64,000 bases of DNA from Gordius sp. MW1. Taxonomy: Eukaryota; Nematomorpha; Gordioida; Gordea; Gordiidae. How positions within the stretch are numbered: the stretch's first letter is position 1; each line of letters opens with the position of its first letter. Of the stretch, positions 10,708-21,439 are shown one piece after another. The stretch spans positions 22,533,037 to 22,597,036 of the forward strand of contig OZ038532.1 of the NCBI GenBank assembly GCA_964036665.1, read 5' to 3'. The translations under genes were made by a program, and so were the position numbers. The notes beneath the pieces were generated by a model. It saw only the letters and a list, made by a program, of their open reading frames with translations, did no database searches and had not been told where the DNA came from.

Positions 10708-13221
10708 TCTATATATATAAAGTAAAATGTATGTGTGTATGTATGTGTGTAATGTGGATAAGGGCTAAACTCTGAAACTACAGGCCCCATTCACGCGAAA
10801 ATTTAGCCATAGATGCCCAGGGCAGCCAGGGGTAAAATAGTTTTTAGAATAAATTGCTTTTAGTTTTAAAAATATCGGACATTACGTTTTAAAAAAGGGT
10901 TAAAGTCTGAAACTACCGGCCCGATTCGCGCGAAATTTTAGCCATAGATGCCCAGGGCGGCCAGGGGTAAAATAGCTTTTTCAGAATCCTAAAATTCCTT
11001 TTAGTTTTATAATATCGGACATTTCCCAGCCAGTTTCATTTATAGCATCATATACAATACGCCCTTCGGGCGTAACTGGGGGCTTCACCCCCAGATCCCC
11101 TTGGGGGTTTCGCCCCCAAACCCTCTCCTGGGGGCTCCTCCCCCAGTCCCCCGCTGGAGGCTCCGCCCCCAGACCCCCGTTTAGCCAAGGACAGTCCCTG
11201 TTTCACATACCTTTGCTTAAAATCCTCATACACATCTATTACTCTTTTATACTACGTGTAAACAAAGCATATTTGCTATGCAATTTATGTTGGAGAGCTA
11301 TTGCCCGTTACTACTCCGCATCTAAAAATGTCACAAGTATCGTAAGTAGATCTCAAAAAACTTAGAGATGCTAAATTGTTCCATTGGTCAGTACCAAGAG
11401 ACAGTCTATTAATACATAAGAGTCTAAAAAACGCATAGGCCTTTGTAGGGGGTGGGGGGGGGGCACAGAGTAATTATCAATGTCAGCAAAAAAAAACTTT
11501 GAGAATATAAAAAAGGCTTGCGACGAAACGAGCAGCGATATGCAATAGCTCCGCTATTGCCCGTTACGACCGCGCATCACAAAATGTCACAATGAGCAGC
11601 GACATCGCAAAAAATTTACAGAGGCTAAATTGTTCCATTGGTCAGTACCAATAGACAGTCTACTAATACATAAGAGTCAAAAAAACGCATAAACCTTTGT
11701 AGGGGGGGGGGTACAGAGTAATTATCAATGTTAGTCAAAAAAGCGGGAAAAAAAATTCGATTCACAATTTAGCCAATGGTAATTTTTTTCATTGGTCAGC
11801 AGTCAGGACACGGTAAAAGTGGATATAAATACATAAGAGTCAAAAAAAACGAAAAAAAAATTTTCGATTCACATTTTGGCCAATAATCATTTTTTTCATT
11901 GGTCAGTACCAAGAGATGGTTTTAAATACATAAGAGATAAGAGTCAAAAAAACGAACAAAAAAATTTTAATTTACAATTCGGCCAAAGGTCATTTTTTCC
12001 ATTAGTCAGCAGCCAGGACACGGTAAAAGTGGATATAAATACATAAAAGTCAGAAAAAACGAAATATAAAATTTTGATTCACAATTTGGCCAATGGTCAT
12101 TTTTTTCCATTGGTCAGCAGCCAGCGGAAAGCCAAAGAGTCATATTAGCAATGGTAGTAACAAGAACAATCACAAGAATCAAAAAAAACGAAAAAAATAA
12201 TATCGATTCACATTTTGACCAATGGTCATTTTATTCCATTGGTCAGCAGCCAACGCACGGCAAAAGTCATATTAGCAATGGTAGTAACAAGAACAATACA
12301 TTAATTTAAAAAAAAAATAAAAAAAAATTTGGCCTCTCCGGGATTCGAACCCACAACAGGAGAGGCATAGGCTTTTGTAGGGGGGGGGGCACAGGGATCC
12401 ATATCACTAGAGGCATAGGCTTTTTTAAGGGGGGCACAGGTTATTATTATTTTCAACCAAAAAAAAAATAAAAAAAAATTTTGATTCACAATTTGGCCAA
12501 TGGTCATTTTTTCCGATGGTCAGCAGCCAGCGGACGACCAAAAAGTCATATTATCAATGGTAGTAACAAGAACAATCATAAGAGTCAAAAAAAAACGAAA
12601 AATATAATTTCGATTCACATTTTGACAATTGGCACTTTATTCCATTGGTCAGCAGCCAACGGACGGCTAAAAAGTCAAATTATCAATGGTAGTAACAAGA
12701 ACAATATATTAATAAAAAACAAAATAAAAAAAATTTGGCCTCTCCGGGATTCGAACCCATAAACTAGTTAAATTAATAAAAATTAAAAATAAACAACGTG
12801 ACAAGACATTAGGTGCAAGACAAGACATTCGGTGCAAGACAAGACATTCCGAGCGTGACATAAACAAATCGAAAGTGAGCCCATAAATTGCATAGCAATT
12901 AATAATGACGTCATACATACAAGGCTGAATTAGATATCTAAAAGTATAATAAAAATTTTATGTATGTAAGGGCTAAATTCTGTACCGGCCCGATTCGCGC
13001 GAAAAATTAGCCATAGATGCCCAGGGCGGCCAGGGGTAAAATAGCTTTTTTAGAATCCTAAAATTCCTTTTAGTTTTAAAAATATCGGACATTTCCCGGC
13101 CAGTTTCATTTATAGCATCATATACAATAATGACGTCATACATGCAAGGCTGAAGTTTTCTCGAATTTTATTATATTAAAGAAAATTTATTTTTAGCAAC
13201 AACGTTTGCCGGGTGAGCTAG
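10708..13221 (+). mobile_element. Non-autonomous Helitron inserted in the MITE
   Basis: Starts TCTATATATATAAAG and ends GTTTGCCGGGTGAGCTAG. It sits exactly between A (10707) and T (13222), the canonical Helitron A|T target, and the MITE copy at about 55213 gives the empty site (GTCAATAAATTAAT). Inside are two copies of the family's head text (GGCCCGATTCGCGCGAAA ... CCCAGGGCGGCCAGGGG) at about 10750-11058 and 12955-13130, plus the composite repeat at 11059-12903. No Rep/helicase coding sequence, so it depended on a helper elsewhere. Confidence 0.85.
11059..12903 (+). mobile_element. Composite repeat family X, copy A
   Basis: Begins with a GC hairpin (ACGCCCTTCGGGCGT), followed by about 120 bp of stacked GC hairpins of the GGGGGCTCCGCCCCC kind. 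Next comes the inverted-repeat unit TTTGCTATGCAATTTATG (about 11270), then a tandem array whose units contain TTGGCCAATGGTCATTTTTT, GGTCAGCAGCC, AAAGTCATATTA and GTAGTAACAAGAACAAT. Two minus-strand tRNA-like B boxes (GGGTTCGAATCCCGGAGAGG) lie at about 12331-12350 and 12736-12756. It ends with CCCATAAATTGCATAGCAATT. The insertion point inside the Helitron is clear from the uninterrupted text at about 25886 (TATACAATAATGACG). I know no named family with this layout. Confidence 0.7.
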
Positions 13222-13524
13222 TAAATTAATATTATACAAAATAGCAATTAATATTGATGGCGCTATATTATTAAACAAACTTTAATGGCATTCTTTACAT
13301 TTTTAATATTTATGTATGGTGTAAATGATATTTATTTTAAAATGCTATTTTGACATCTACCCAATTCAATATTTTTTTTTAGTTACCTTTTTAATATTAT
13401 TTAATTTGCGAAAATTACGAATTTCTATATGATCACCACTTTACAATGTGCCTTTCAAAATGGTGGGAAAAAGAATACACATTTTGTGCGTTGATGAGCA
13501 GTCTATCTAGTCTATGTTTGTATT

Positions 13525-13985
13525 GTATGCTCTCAATTTCCTATAAAACTTTAAAGATTTTCATATTTGGAATTATTTTAAATATAATTTGTTTGGCACT
13601 TTTACATATTAATAAAAAAATTGTTCCTTGCCAAATTTAAACTATATTTAACATTTCTAATGTTATGGAATTAGATTAACCCCAATTAAGCAGGAGTCCT
13701 ACTTAGTCTATTTTCATTTTCAATATAAATTTTAATCCATTACTTCTACCTGAAATAACCAAGTAACGAATTTAAGATGAGAAACATGTTAAACATTGCA
13801 GCATTATTTGAATACTTTAGTATCTTTTCTTTGAATAACTTATTATTAAAAATATGAAAAATGCATCAAAGCGTTCAGCAAAATCAAAGTGTCTCAACGT
13901 CTCAACGCACCTAACCTAATCTACTAAACTATTTCGATTCATGAAACACAAATATATTGGCGCCTTATTTTTTCGAAAGGAAGAA
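13525..13985. other. Intergenic between two repeat nests
   Basis: AT-rich; no gene or repeat recognised. Confidence 0.35.
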
Positions 13986-13987
13986 TA

Positions 13988-15653
13988 TTAAACTCGGGCC
14001 TTCGGCCCTCGTGGGAAGGGGGAGAAGGGAAGGGGAAGGAGAAGGGGAAGGGGAGGGGAAGGGGAGGGGAAGGGGAGGAAGGGAAGGGGGACGACTCATC
14101 TATACTCCGTATAAACGTAGCATATTTGCTATGCAATTTATGGGCGAGAAAGGAGGGAAGGGGCGAGAATGCCTATAGGGGGTATTAAATGCAAAATTAT
14201 TAGTTAATTAATAATATACAAATATTTAAAAAGTTAAATGGTATTAACAAGAACAATATATTAATTTAAAAAAATAAAAAAATTTGCCCTCGCCGGGATT
14301 TGAACCCACATCAGTAGAGGCATAGGCTTTTGTAGGGGCACAGGGACCCATATCAGTAGAGGCATAGGCCCTTGTAGAAAAGGGCATAGGGTAATTAACA
14401 ATGTTTACCTAATAAAAGACGAAAAAGTAAAATTTCGATTTATTTGGCCAATGGTCATTTTTTTCATTGGTCAGTAGCCAGCGGACGGTCAAAAATTCAT
14501 ATTATCAATGGTATTAACAAGAACAAAATATTAATTTAATTTCAAAAAAAAATAAAAAAAAAATTGTCCTCTCCTGGGATTGAACTTGAACGTCCTGTTT
14601 ACAAACCGTTCGCTCTAACCACTCAAACCATGTTGGTATCAAAATCTTATAGTATTTATGTTATTTATATAGATAATGAAATAAAAAAGTTGTGTTTTAT
14701 GTTTATTATATAATAAAATGAAACAATAATAGAAAATCAATATATTATAGATAATTTAACAAATATAAATTATTATGAAAAATTAGAGGGGGGGGCTACT
14801 TCAGCAATAGGCGTTTTTTGATCATCAAATTAATAACTAATTCAAGAATTTGTTTCAGTATTTTATAAAGATTTTGGGAGGAGCATTTTGAAATTTTACC
14901 CTTTACTTAAAAACAATTTGGCCAATGGTCATTTTTTTTATTGGTCAGTACCAAGAGACGGTCTATAAATACATACGAGCCAAAAAAAACGAAAAAAAAT
15001 TCACAATTTGGCCAATGGTGATTTTTTTCATTGGTCAGTAGCCAGCGGACGGCCAAAAAGCCATATTATCAATGGTATTAACAAAAACAATATATTAATT
15101 TGAAAAAAAAACGAAACAAAAAATTTCGATTTATTTGGCCAATGGTGATTTTTTTCATTGGTCACTAGCCAGCGGACGGTTGAAAAGTCATATTATCAAG
15201 GGTATTAACAAGTACAAATATTAATTTAATTTAAAAAAAAAAATTTGCCCTCTCCGGGATTCGAACCCACATCAGTAGAGGCATAGGCTTTTGTAGGGGC
15301 ACAGGGACCCATATCAGTAGAGGCGTAGACCCTTGTAGGAAAGGGCATAGGGTAATTATCAATGTTAACCTAATATATACCCAATTCAAAAACGAAAAAA
15401 TAAAATTAAGATTTATTTGGCCAATGGTCATTTTTTCATTGGTCAGTCAGCGGACGGTCAAAAATTCATATTATCAATGGTATTAACAAGAACAAAATAT
15501 AAATTTAATTTAAAAAAAAATAAAAAAAATTCGTCTTCTTTTGGGATTGAACACGAGCCTCCAGGTCATAAAGCTGTCGCCAATAACTTGGTAGACATCA
15601 ACGGACGGACAACGGACAACCAAAAACGAGCCCATAAATTGCATAGCAATTAA
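13988..15653 (+). mobile_element. Composite repeat family X, copy B
   Basis: Same order as copy A. A GC hairpin head (CTCGGGCCTTCGGCCCTCG) is followed by a purine-rich GGGAAGGGGAAGG tract and GCATATTTGCTATGCAATTT (about 14110-14135). The tandem array follows, with units starting TTTGGCCAATGGTCATTTTT. tRNA-like B boxes lie at about 14286-14306 and 15246-15266, and two longer tRNA-like segments at 14564-14636 and about 15528-15597. It ends CCCATAAATTGCATAGCAATT. The ORFs in the purine tract and the array are simple-sequence readings. Confidence 0.68.
14564..14636 (-). pseudogene. tRNA-Thr(UGU)-like pseudogene
   Basis: On the minus strand the order of a tRNA can be read: an A-box-like region (TGGTTTGAGTGGTTAGAGC), an anticodon loop TTTGTAAA with TGT in anticodon position, and a B-box-like GTTCAATCC. 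The acceptor stem does not pair (the 3' side is GGAGAGGACA while the 5' side is ACCAACA-like), so a functional tRNA is unlikely. It lies inside composite repeat copy B and is probably tRNA-derived repeat material. Confidence 0.5.
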
Positions 15654-16090
15654 AATCTGTATATTATTTTCACTACCCCCACTACCTGAATTGCTTAGCA
15701 AATAGCTTTTGCTTCTCTACGTTGTATAGGGATCATGATAATTAAAAATTTCAAAAGCGTGTTAATTACTTATGACATTTTAAAGAGTTTTGTGTAAAAT
15801 ATACTTTTTAGACATAGATACACATATCCATTAATTTAGAATTTGAAGACAAATGTACAAATAGATTCTTCCTAAACCAACTAGACTATACATTTTTTTT
15901 AAAATTATAATTTTATGGATATATACAGCATTTAACAGTATTTTATTGTAATATACATACATAAACGGCAAAGCATATTTAATAAACACCATAAAACGAA
16001 GAATAATAGTCTAGGAGACGAATAAAGTTAGAATTTACATTTACAGTGGGGTACAATAATTTAAAGCGAAAGCATTGAAATATAGATTAT
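15654..16090. other. Downstream region of RTF1
   Basis: AT-rich DNA between composite repeat B and the RTF1 stop codon; it should hold the RTF1 3' UTR. No ORF or repeat recognised. Confidence 0.35.
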
Positions 16091-19000
16091 TCACATAAGA
16101 CCGCGACGTTTTTTGTAATCTTCAAGGTTGAGGGATTTTTTACAAAGTTGTTGGGCGTTGGAAGTGGTATTGGATGTAGGAGGTGGCGCCATTTTAATTC
16201 CCATCCCCTTGCCATTGTAAAAGGAAGAGGAGGCAATGGAAGAAACACCGCTACACAAGGAACCAACTGTGAACGAAAAAGTATCATTTTATAAATAATA
16301 TTTATTTATGGCATAATGCTTAATCAATAACAGTATGTACGTATTGCCCCGATGACATTTCGGCTAAATTAAGCTAAGATTGAGTCCCATCTGACACCTT
16401 GCATCTCGTAAAACTAAGAATAAAGCCCATTAACAATAATGGAATTTGGGCCCGGGCGAGGTCGAAAAAATTAAAGCCAACCAGCGGTCATTAGCTAGTC
16501 TATTTGCGAAAAATAAAAGTTTTTACAGAAGCATAAGTGTCCACAGCCATTAAAACCCGTATAAGTTACCACAGCAAAAAAATTACAAGTTGGACAGGAC
16601 CAAAAAGGAGCCATTAATTGCATAGCAATAATTAAATTAATCTCAAATCTAAATTTTTCGACAAAAGCAAGATTTTAAAATATAATCAATTGGAAGTGAA
16701 GAAGATGTACGAGGGAGGGAAGGAATGTCCAAATCTAATTTGATGTCGAAATTGTGGACTTCGAATAGATCCTGTGTTGTGACAGTTCCAGTTTGTTTGC
16801 CCCCTTTCGAGGGCTGAGTCGTGGGTAATGCTTTCATCGGTGTCGCCAATTTATGGCCTAAACCATCGTTCGGCTTAACAACGCCCAAAAATAATTAGAA
16901 TTATTTAGGTAAGTGTACAAAATATCAAAAAAACAATTAATGTAGATAAATGATCAATCGATCTCACTTTCACCAAGGGCAACCGTTGTGCTAAAGGAGT
17001 CGCCGTGTTGACCGAAGGAAGAGTCTCTCTAAAAGAATAAAAATTTACCACACATTTAAAGATAACTGAAAAATATCAAAAACACAGCTCAAAATCTTAT
17101 AAAATTCCCTAATTTTAAATGTATAAGCCGTCACTGAAAGGAGAAAAGGTAAAAATCACGAGTTAGAGGAGTTTAAGTTAACCTGTTAAGGGAAGGAGTC
17201 ATGGGGGAAGCATTAAATTTGGCGTGGATGTCGATTGTGGTTTCAGTTGTGGTTTGGGATGAGTAAATTTGGTAAGCGGGATTGGGAGTATCGAGATGAC
17301 TGCTCTCATCCCGTTTCTTGTGCACCAAGGCTGTCGGTTGACATTTGCGACGGGTGAAAGGATCATTTTCTTCCGTCAAGCACAAATTCCTTTCCTTCGT
17401 TTCTTCCTGAAACCATACATGTGAGGAATATAAAGATATAATTCCGAGCTAAGTAGAGGGTTGATCACAATATTGTCAGACTCAGACGAGGTCATGTTGC
17501 CCGATTTAATGATATGATACTTTGACTAAAGGTTAACTTACCTAAGTCGCTTATATCAAAAAAGGAATTAGGCTACCAGGCAACACTGTTTAATTATAAG
17601 GGCGGTAGAGGGTATAAATGCGTGCTATGGCAGAATTAATAAGTCGTGACAGAGAATTCATATTAATGAAAGAACCAACATACCATGATAGCCTTTTCGG
17701 CTTGAATGATATTCTGCTTGCGATTGCGTTGGTTGATGTAACTAAAACGCGTTGTTACAACATACAATAATATATCAAAAATGAATTATGTAATGTACAT
17801 ATAAAATGAGTGAAATAATTATTGTGTGGGGTTGCATTTTTACTTTACAGCGTTGAGACTACTACTCCTCAGTCGATCTAATTCCGTAGCTCGTATTTCT
17901 AATTCCTCCAACTGTTTCTTAATCTCGATTACTTTGTCTTCGTCCCCCAACATCTCCGCTTCTTCCTAACAACAACCAATAATCACTCAATAACGTAAAT
18001 ATGCAAAATATTTGCAGACTTTTCGTAATTATTTTTCTGGGCTTTATTCTAATGTGTTCATCACAAATGAAAGGTATATATTAACCTTAGCCTTCAGCAA
18101 GAGCGTTTTCCTCATGGCATAGTTGTGGGGATTCTTCTTGAACCGCGACTTTTCGCTTATAATCTAAATCACAAAAATTATCACTTTTACAAAATGTAAA
18201 TTTGCAAAACAAGCACACGTAAATCGTGAAACAATTAAAATCATTCCATTCCAATATATACATATGGCTATAATCATATACATACCCGGTCCACGTCTTC
18301 GTCCTTGAAGCTGTAATTCAGAGCGGCTCCAATCTTTTTTTCCCTCACAGCCACTTGGTCTAGGGTGGGGAGGGTGATATTTCCTTGTCTCATTGTCTCT
18401 TTCCACTTCAGAAATTCGGAGTCGGTAAAATCACTGTTGGAAACGAATTCCAACCTAAATACTTTACTCTCCGCCCCGTGCCTACACAACACAAATAAGA
18501 AGAGTTAATTCCTTTATGAAACAACTCTTTAAACTATTCACCAATTTAATAAAGATTTTACGTTCATTTAATGATAAACGGGAGGTGTAAAGTTTAGAAA
18601 TTTACCTATAGGAGGTTCATTATTAACATTATGCTGATTGATATTTAGGGAACTTGATGTCCTAACCTAACTTTAAGGCCTTTGTTGGTTCGGGTAGTGC
18701 CGAGTTGGTAGACTTTACCAGTTTCTACGACGCCCACAATTTCAACCACCTGCAAATATTAGCAAAGGTTTATAAAATTTTTGAAAGAAAGCTCTAAATA
18801 AACTGACACATTCGGTATTGCAAATTCAGAATAAAGAGGTGCTATTAGTATACCCTATAAACGGGTCGACCTTCGTTTTGTCCTATGCCCACGCGTAGAA
18901 AGCAGCCTTGCACCGTCTCTTCGAAGAAGGGCATGTGAACCCATCTGAGCAAAAAGGAAAAGAGGAAAATACACGTGTATGAGGAGGGCAGGATGAAGGG

Positions 19001-21216
19001 GAAAACAAACAAATAGCTTGTACATATTTCATTACTTTTCCAACTTGTTCCGAGACAGCCGTATTTTACTAATATCTTCTCGCTTGGAAACGTATTCAGG
19101 TTCTTTGTAACCTTGCCTACAACACACAAAACATCAGAAAATAATCTCACTTTCAAGTATTGTAAAAAAACTGGGTATAAATCATACCAAAAAGTTTTTA
19201 TCTTTTTTTCCTACGACCTCAATGTTTAGTCGAAATTTAAAAAACAAACGAGGATTTTGGTCTGATTTTTGTTAAGTCAACCATTAGTCTTAGTTGAAAT
19301 AAATATCGACTAAATCCAACACTAACACATCCAAGAGTCGGAAATAGTAAAACAATTCTGAGAGAAGTAATTGCTTATTAGGAGATTGATTACCTTTTAT
19401 CGTAATCGTCGTCGTAATCATCAGAGTATTGGTCAGATGAATTGAAATTGTTGTTGGGGTGAGTGTCTGTCTTCTGTTTGCTCTTTGAGATGGAAGATGA
19501 AACCGAACTAGAATCATCGTCCGAGTATATATCGCTAGGTCTGAGGTGTTGCCCCGTTGAGCTACCCTTGGTCTGAGCACCAACACCCAGGGCGTTGTTA
19601 GATGAGTTGGTCTTCTTCTTTTGCATCTGCTCCATAGCTGAGGATACAAGTACAAATTTATATATAGATGCTACTGAATTAGCAAGCTAATTATGTTTGG
19701 AAGCTTGAATAAAAAGAGAACAAGTGGCATAACTGCATGTTATCTGAAGAAGGGGGGTTATATGATATAAATTTACCTCGTTTTTTCTCTTCCCTTTTTG
19801 CTCTGAGATTTTGCATGGCTTGGTGTTTTTTGTTTTGCTTGTCAGTTTTATTTTGCTCCAAGATACGTCTCCTATCGCTAACTCTTTGCGAATTATCATT
19901 GGGGTCCATGTCGTCTAAACATCACAATTTATCGTAATTTAGAAAGGATTATTCAAAAATGTAGTAGCTTAAACGCCTTACCTTGGAATTGTGGTGCCTT
20001 TGTCTTATTTTTGCCATCCTCATCAAAGGCCAAGGAACTATCTGAATCGTCGGAGGTCGAAAATATTTCAGCCAAAGATTTGCCTTCTCTAGAACCACCA
20101 CCACCACCAACTCCTTGAGCTTCGTGTTCACCTGTTTGCATTAGTTTCAGGCGTTCCTTTTCCTTCATCTTTCCCACTTTACGCAATCTTTTCTCAATTT
20201 CAAACCTAATTAAATAACCCATGCACAAATTATAATATATTAACTGATTAAAAAAAGTAAAAGAAGTCATGATATAATAGAATTATTTTAGATAAATATA
20301 TACAATTACTGATAGAAAACCAATTTAAACAAGTGTATCTATCATAAGGTTTATATCAAGTTAAATTACATTTAAAAAAATTAAATCAAATTAAAAAATG
20401 AAATTTTAATTGCAGTAACAAAAAAACCTAGCTTAAATTTGTTTTTAAAATTCAACATTTTTGAAACAAATTGGCTTTAACTTATAAAATTGAATGACAT
20501 CAAGGAAATATTTATAAGTAAAAACATTAATAAGGCATTGCTACCAAAAATGATGAATTCTCATGTATTATTGCAACATTTTAATGGCATAAAATCACAC
20601 AATATAGATTTTTAACAAAATTTAATTGGCAGACTATATATTATCAAATAAACATCCTAGACAGCAGTTTATAATTTTATGTAAAATGAATATAATTCAG
20701 AATAAATATTGTATAAGTTTGTTAAAAATTTAACCTTGCTTTAAGCACCTCTCTTTTTTCTAGTCGATTAAATATTTCTTGTTCTCTTTCTTTCTCCGTC
20801 ATTTGTTCCAATTGCAACCTATCTTCCTCATCACCAATTAAGTTTTCATCATAACCATCATCAAAATTGTCATCATCATCACTGCTAGATTCAGATGCAT
20901 CTAAAATGAGTTTTATTTCAAATAGTTGCATAAATATACCTTGAGTAGTTTTTTGAAATTTTATTGGTCTTTTTTTATGGGCTTTTTGCTTTTTAGGTTT
21001 GCCCCACTTAATAAAATGAAAAATAAATATATTTGGAAATATACTTCTTCTTCACTTTCAGTTGAAGAAAATTCAGAATCGACACAAGTTTTATTCTTTG
21101 TCGGGACATTATCCTGTACAGAATAATCCTAAAATATATATTATGATATGCCAAAAAATCACTACTTCATTCAAGCTGCTATCACTGTCAGATATTATGG
21201 CTTTTCTTTTTTCCAT
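16091..21216 (-). CDS. RTF1: RTF1, Paf1/RNA polymerase II complex component
   Basis: Eighteen exons, all GT-AG and phase-consistent: 21216-21166, 21128-21045, 21006-20940, 20900-20735, 20205-19982, 19914-19777, 19637-19394, 19116-19036, 18944-18854, 18749-18667, 18481-18286, 18163-18086, 17965-17844, 17741-17684, 17406-17183, 17028-16974, 16873-16711, 16266-16091; 766 residues. The acidic N-terminus ([14 protein letters not shown]) leads to the histone-modification-domain helix [19 protein letters not shown] (about 100-120). The Plus3 domain spans about 335-475 ([41 protein letters not shown]). [35 protein letters not shown] and the closing [14 protein letters not shown] follow. Family role: nuclear elongation factor; Plus3 binds phosphorylated SPT5 and the HMD stimulates H2B ubiquitylation. 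Exon 16/17 junctions are the least certain. Introns run from 37 to 529 bp; intron 17 contains a TTGCATAGCAA motif. Confidence 0.93.
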
Positions 21217-21439
21217 TATTTTAGAAAGCCGCAAAAATGTGATCGGCAAAATGTTACATTCGCCTAAATTTTTTTTAATGGGCATTATTTTGTGACATTT
21301 AAAATATAACAATATATCATTTTAAACTTTGCAAATATATGTTTTCTAAATATATGACGGTACTCTTAATATAGTAGATGAATACAACAATTACAACTTA
21401 TAAATAACACTACCTACGACGGTCCGAAGTCCGTGTGGT

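Larger units (their letters stand above)
10543..13516. mobile_element. hAT-like MITE, interrupted (copy 1)
   Basis: Left end CATAGACAAGATAGACTGCT and right end AGCAGTCTATCTAGTCTATG are inverted repeats. Flanking octamers are TTTGTATG (10535-10542) and TTTGTATT (13517-13524), a 7/8 target duplication. The MITE itself is the parts 10543-10707 and 13222-13516; the middle is a Helitron insertion. The uninterrupted copy at 55054 shows the joined sequence. The short ORF at 13446-13640 lies across the MITE end and is not a gene. Confidence 0.88.

Noticed and set aside
14564-14636. Functional tRNA-Thr gene
   Set aside because: The acceptor stem does not pair and it lies within repeat DNA, so it is annotated as a tRNA-like pseudogene only.
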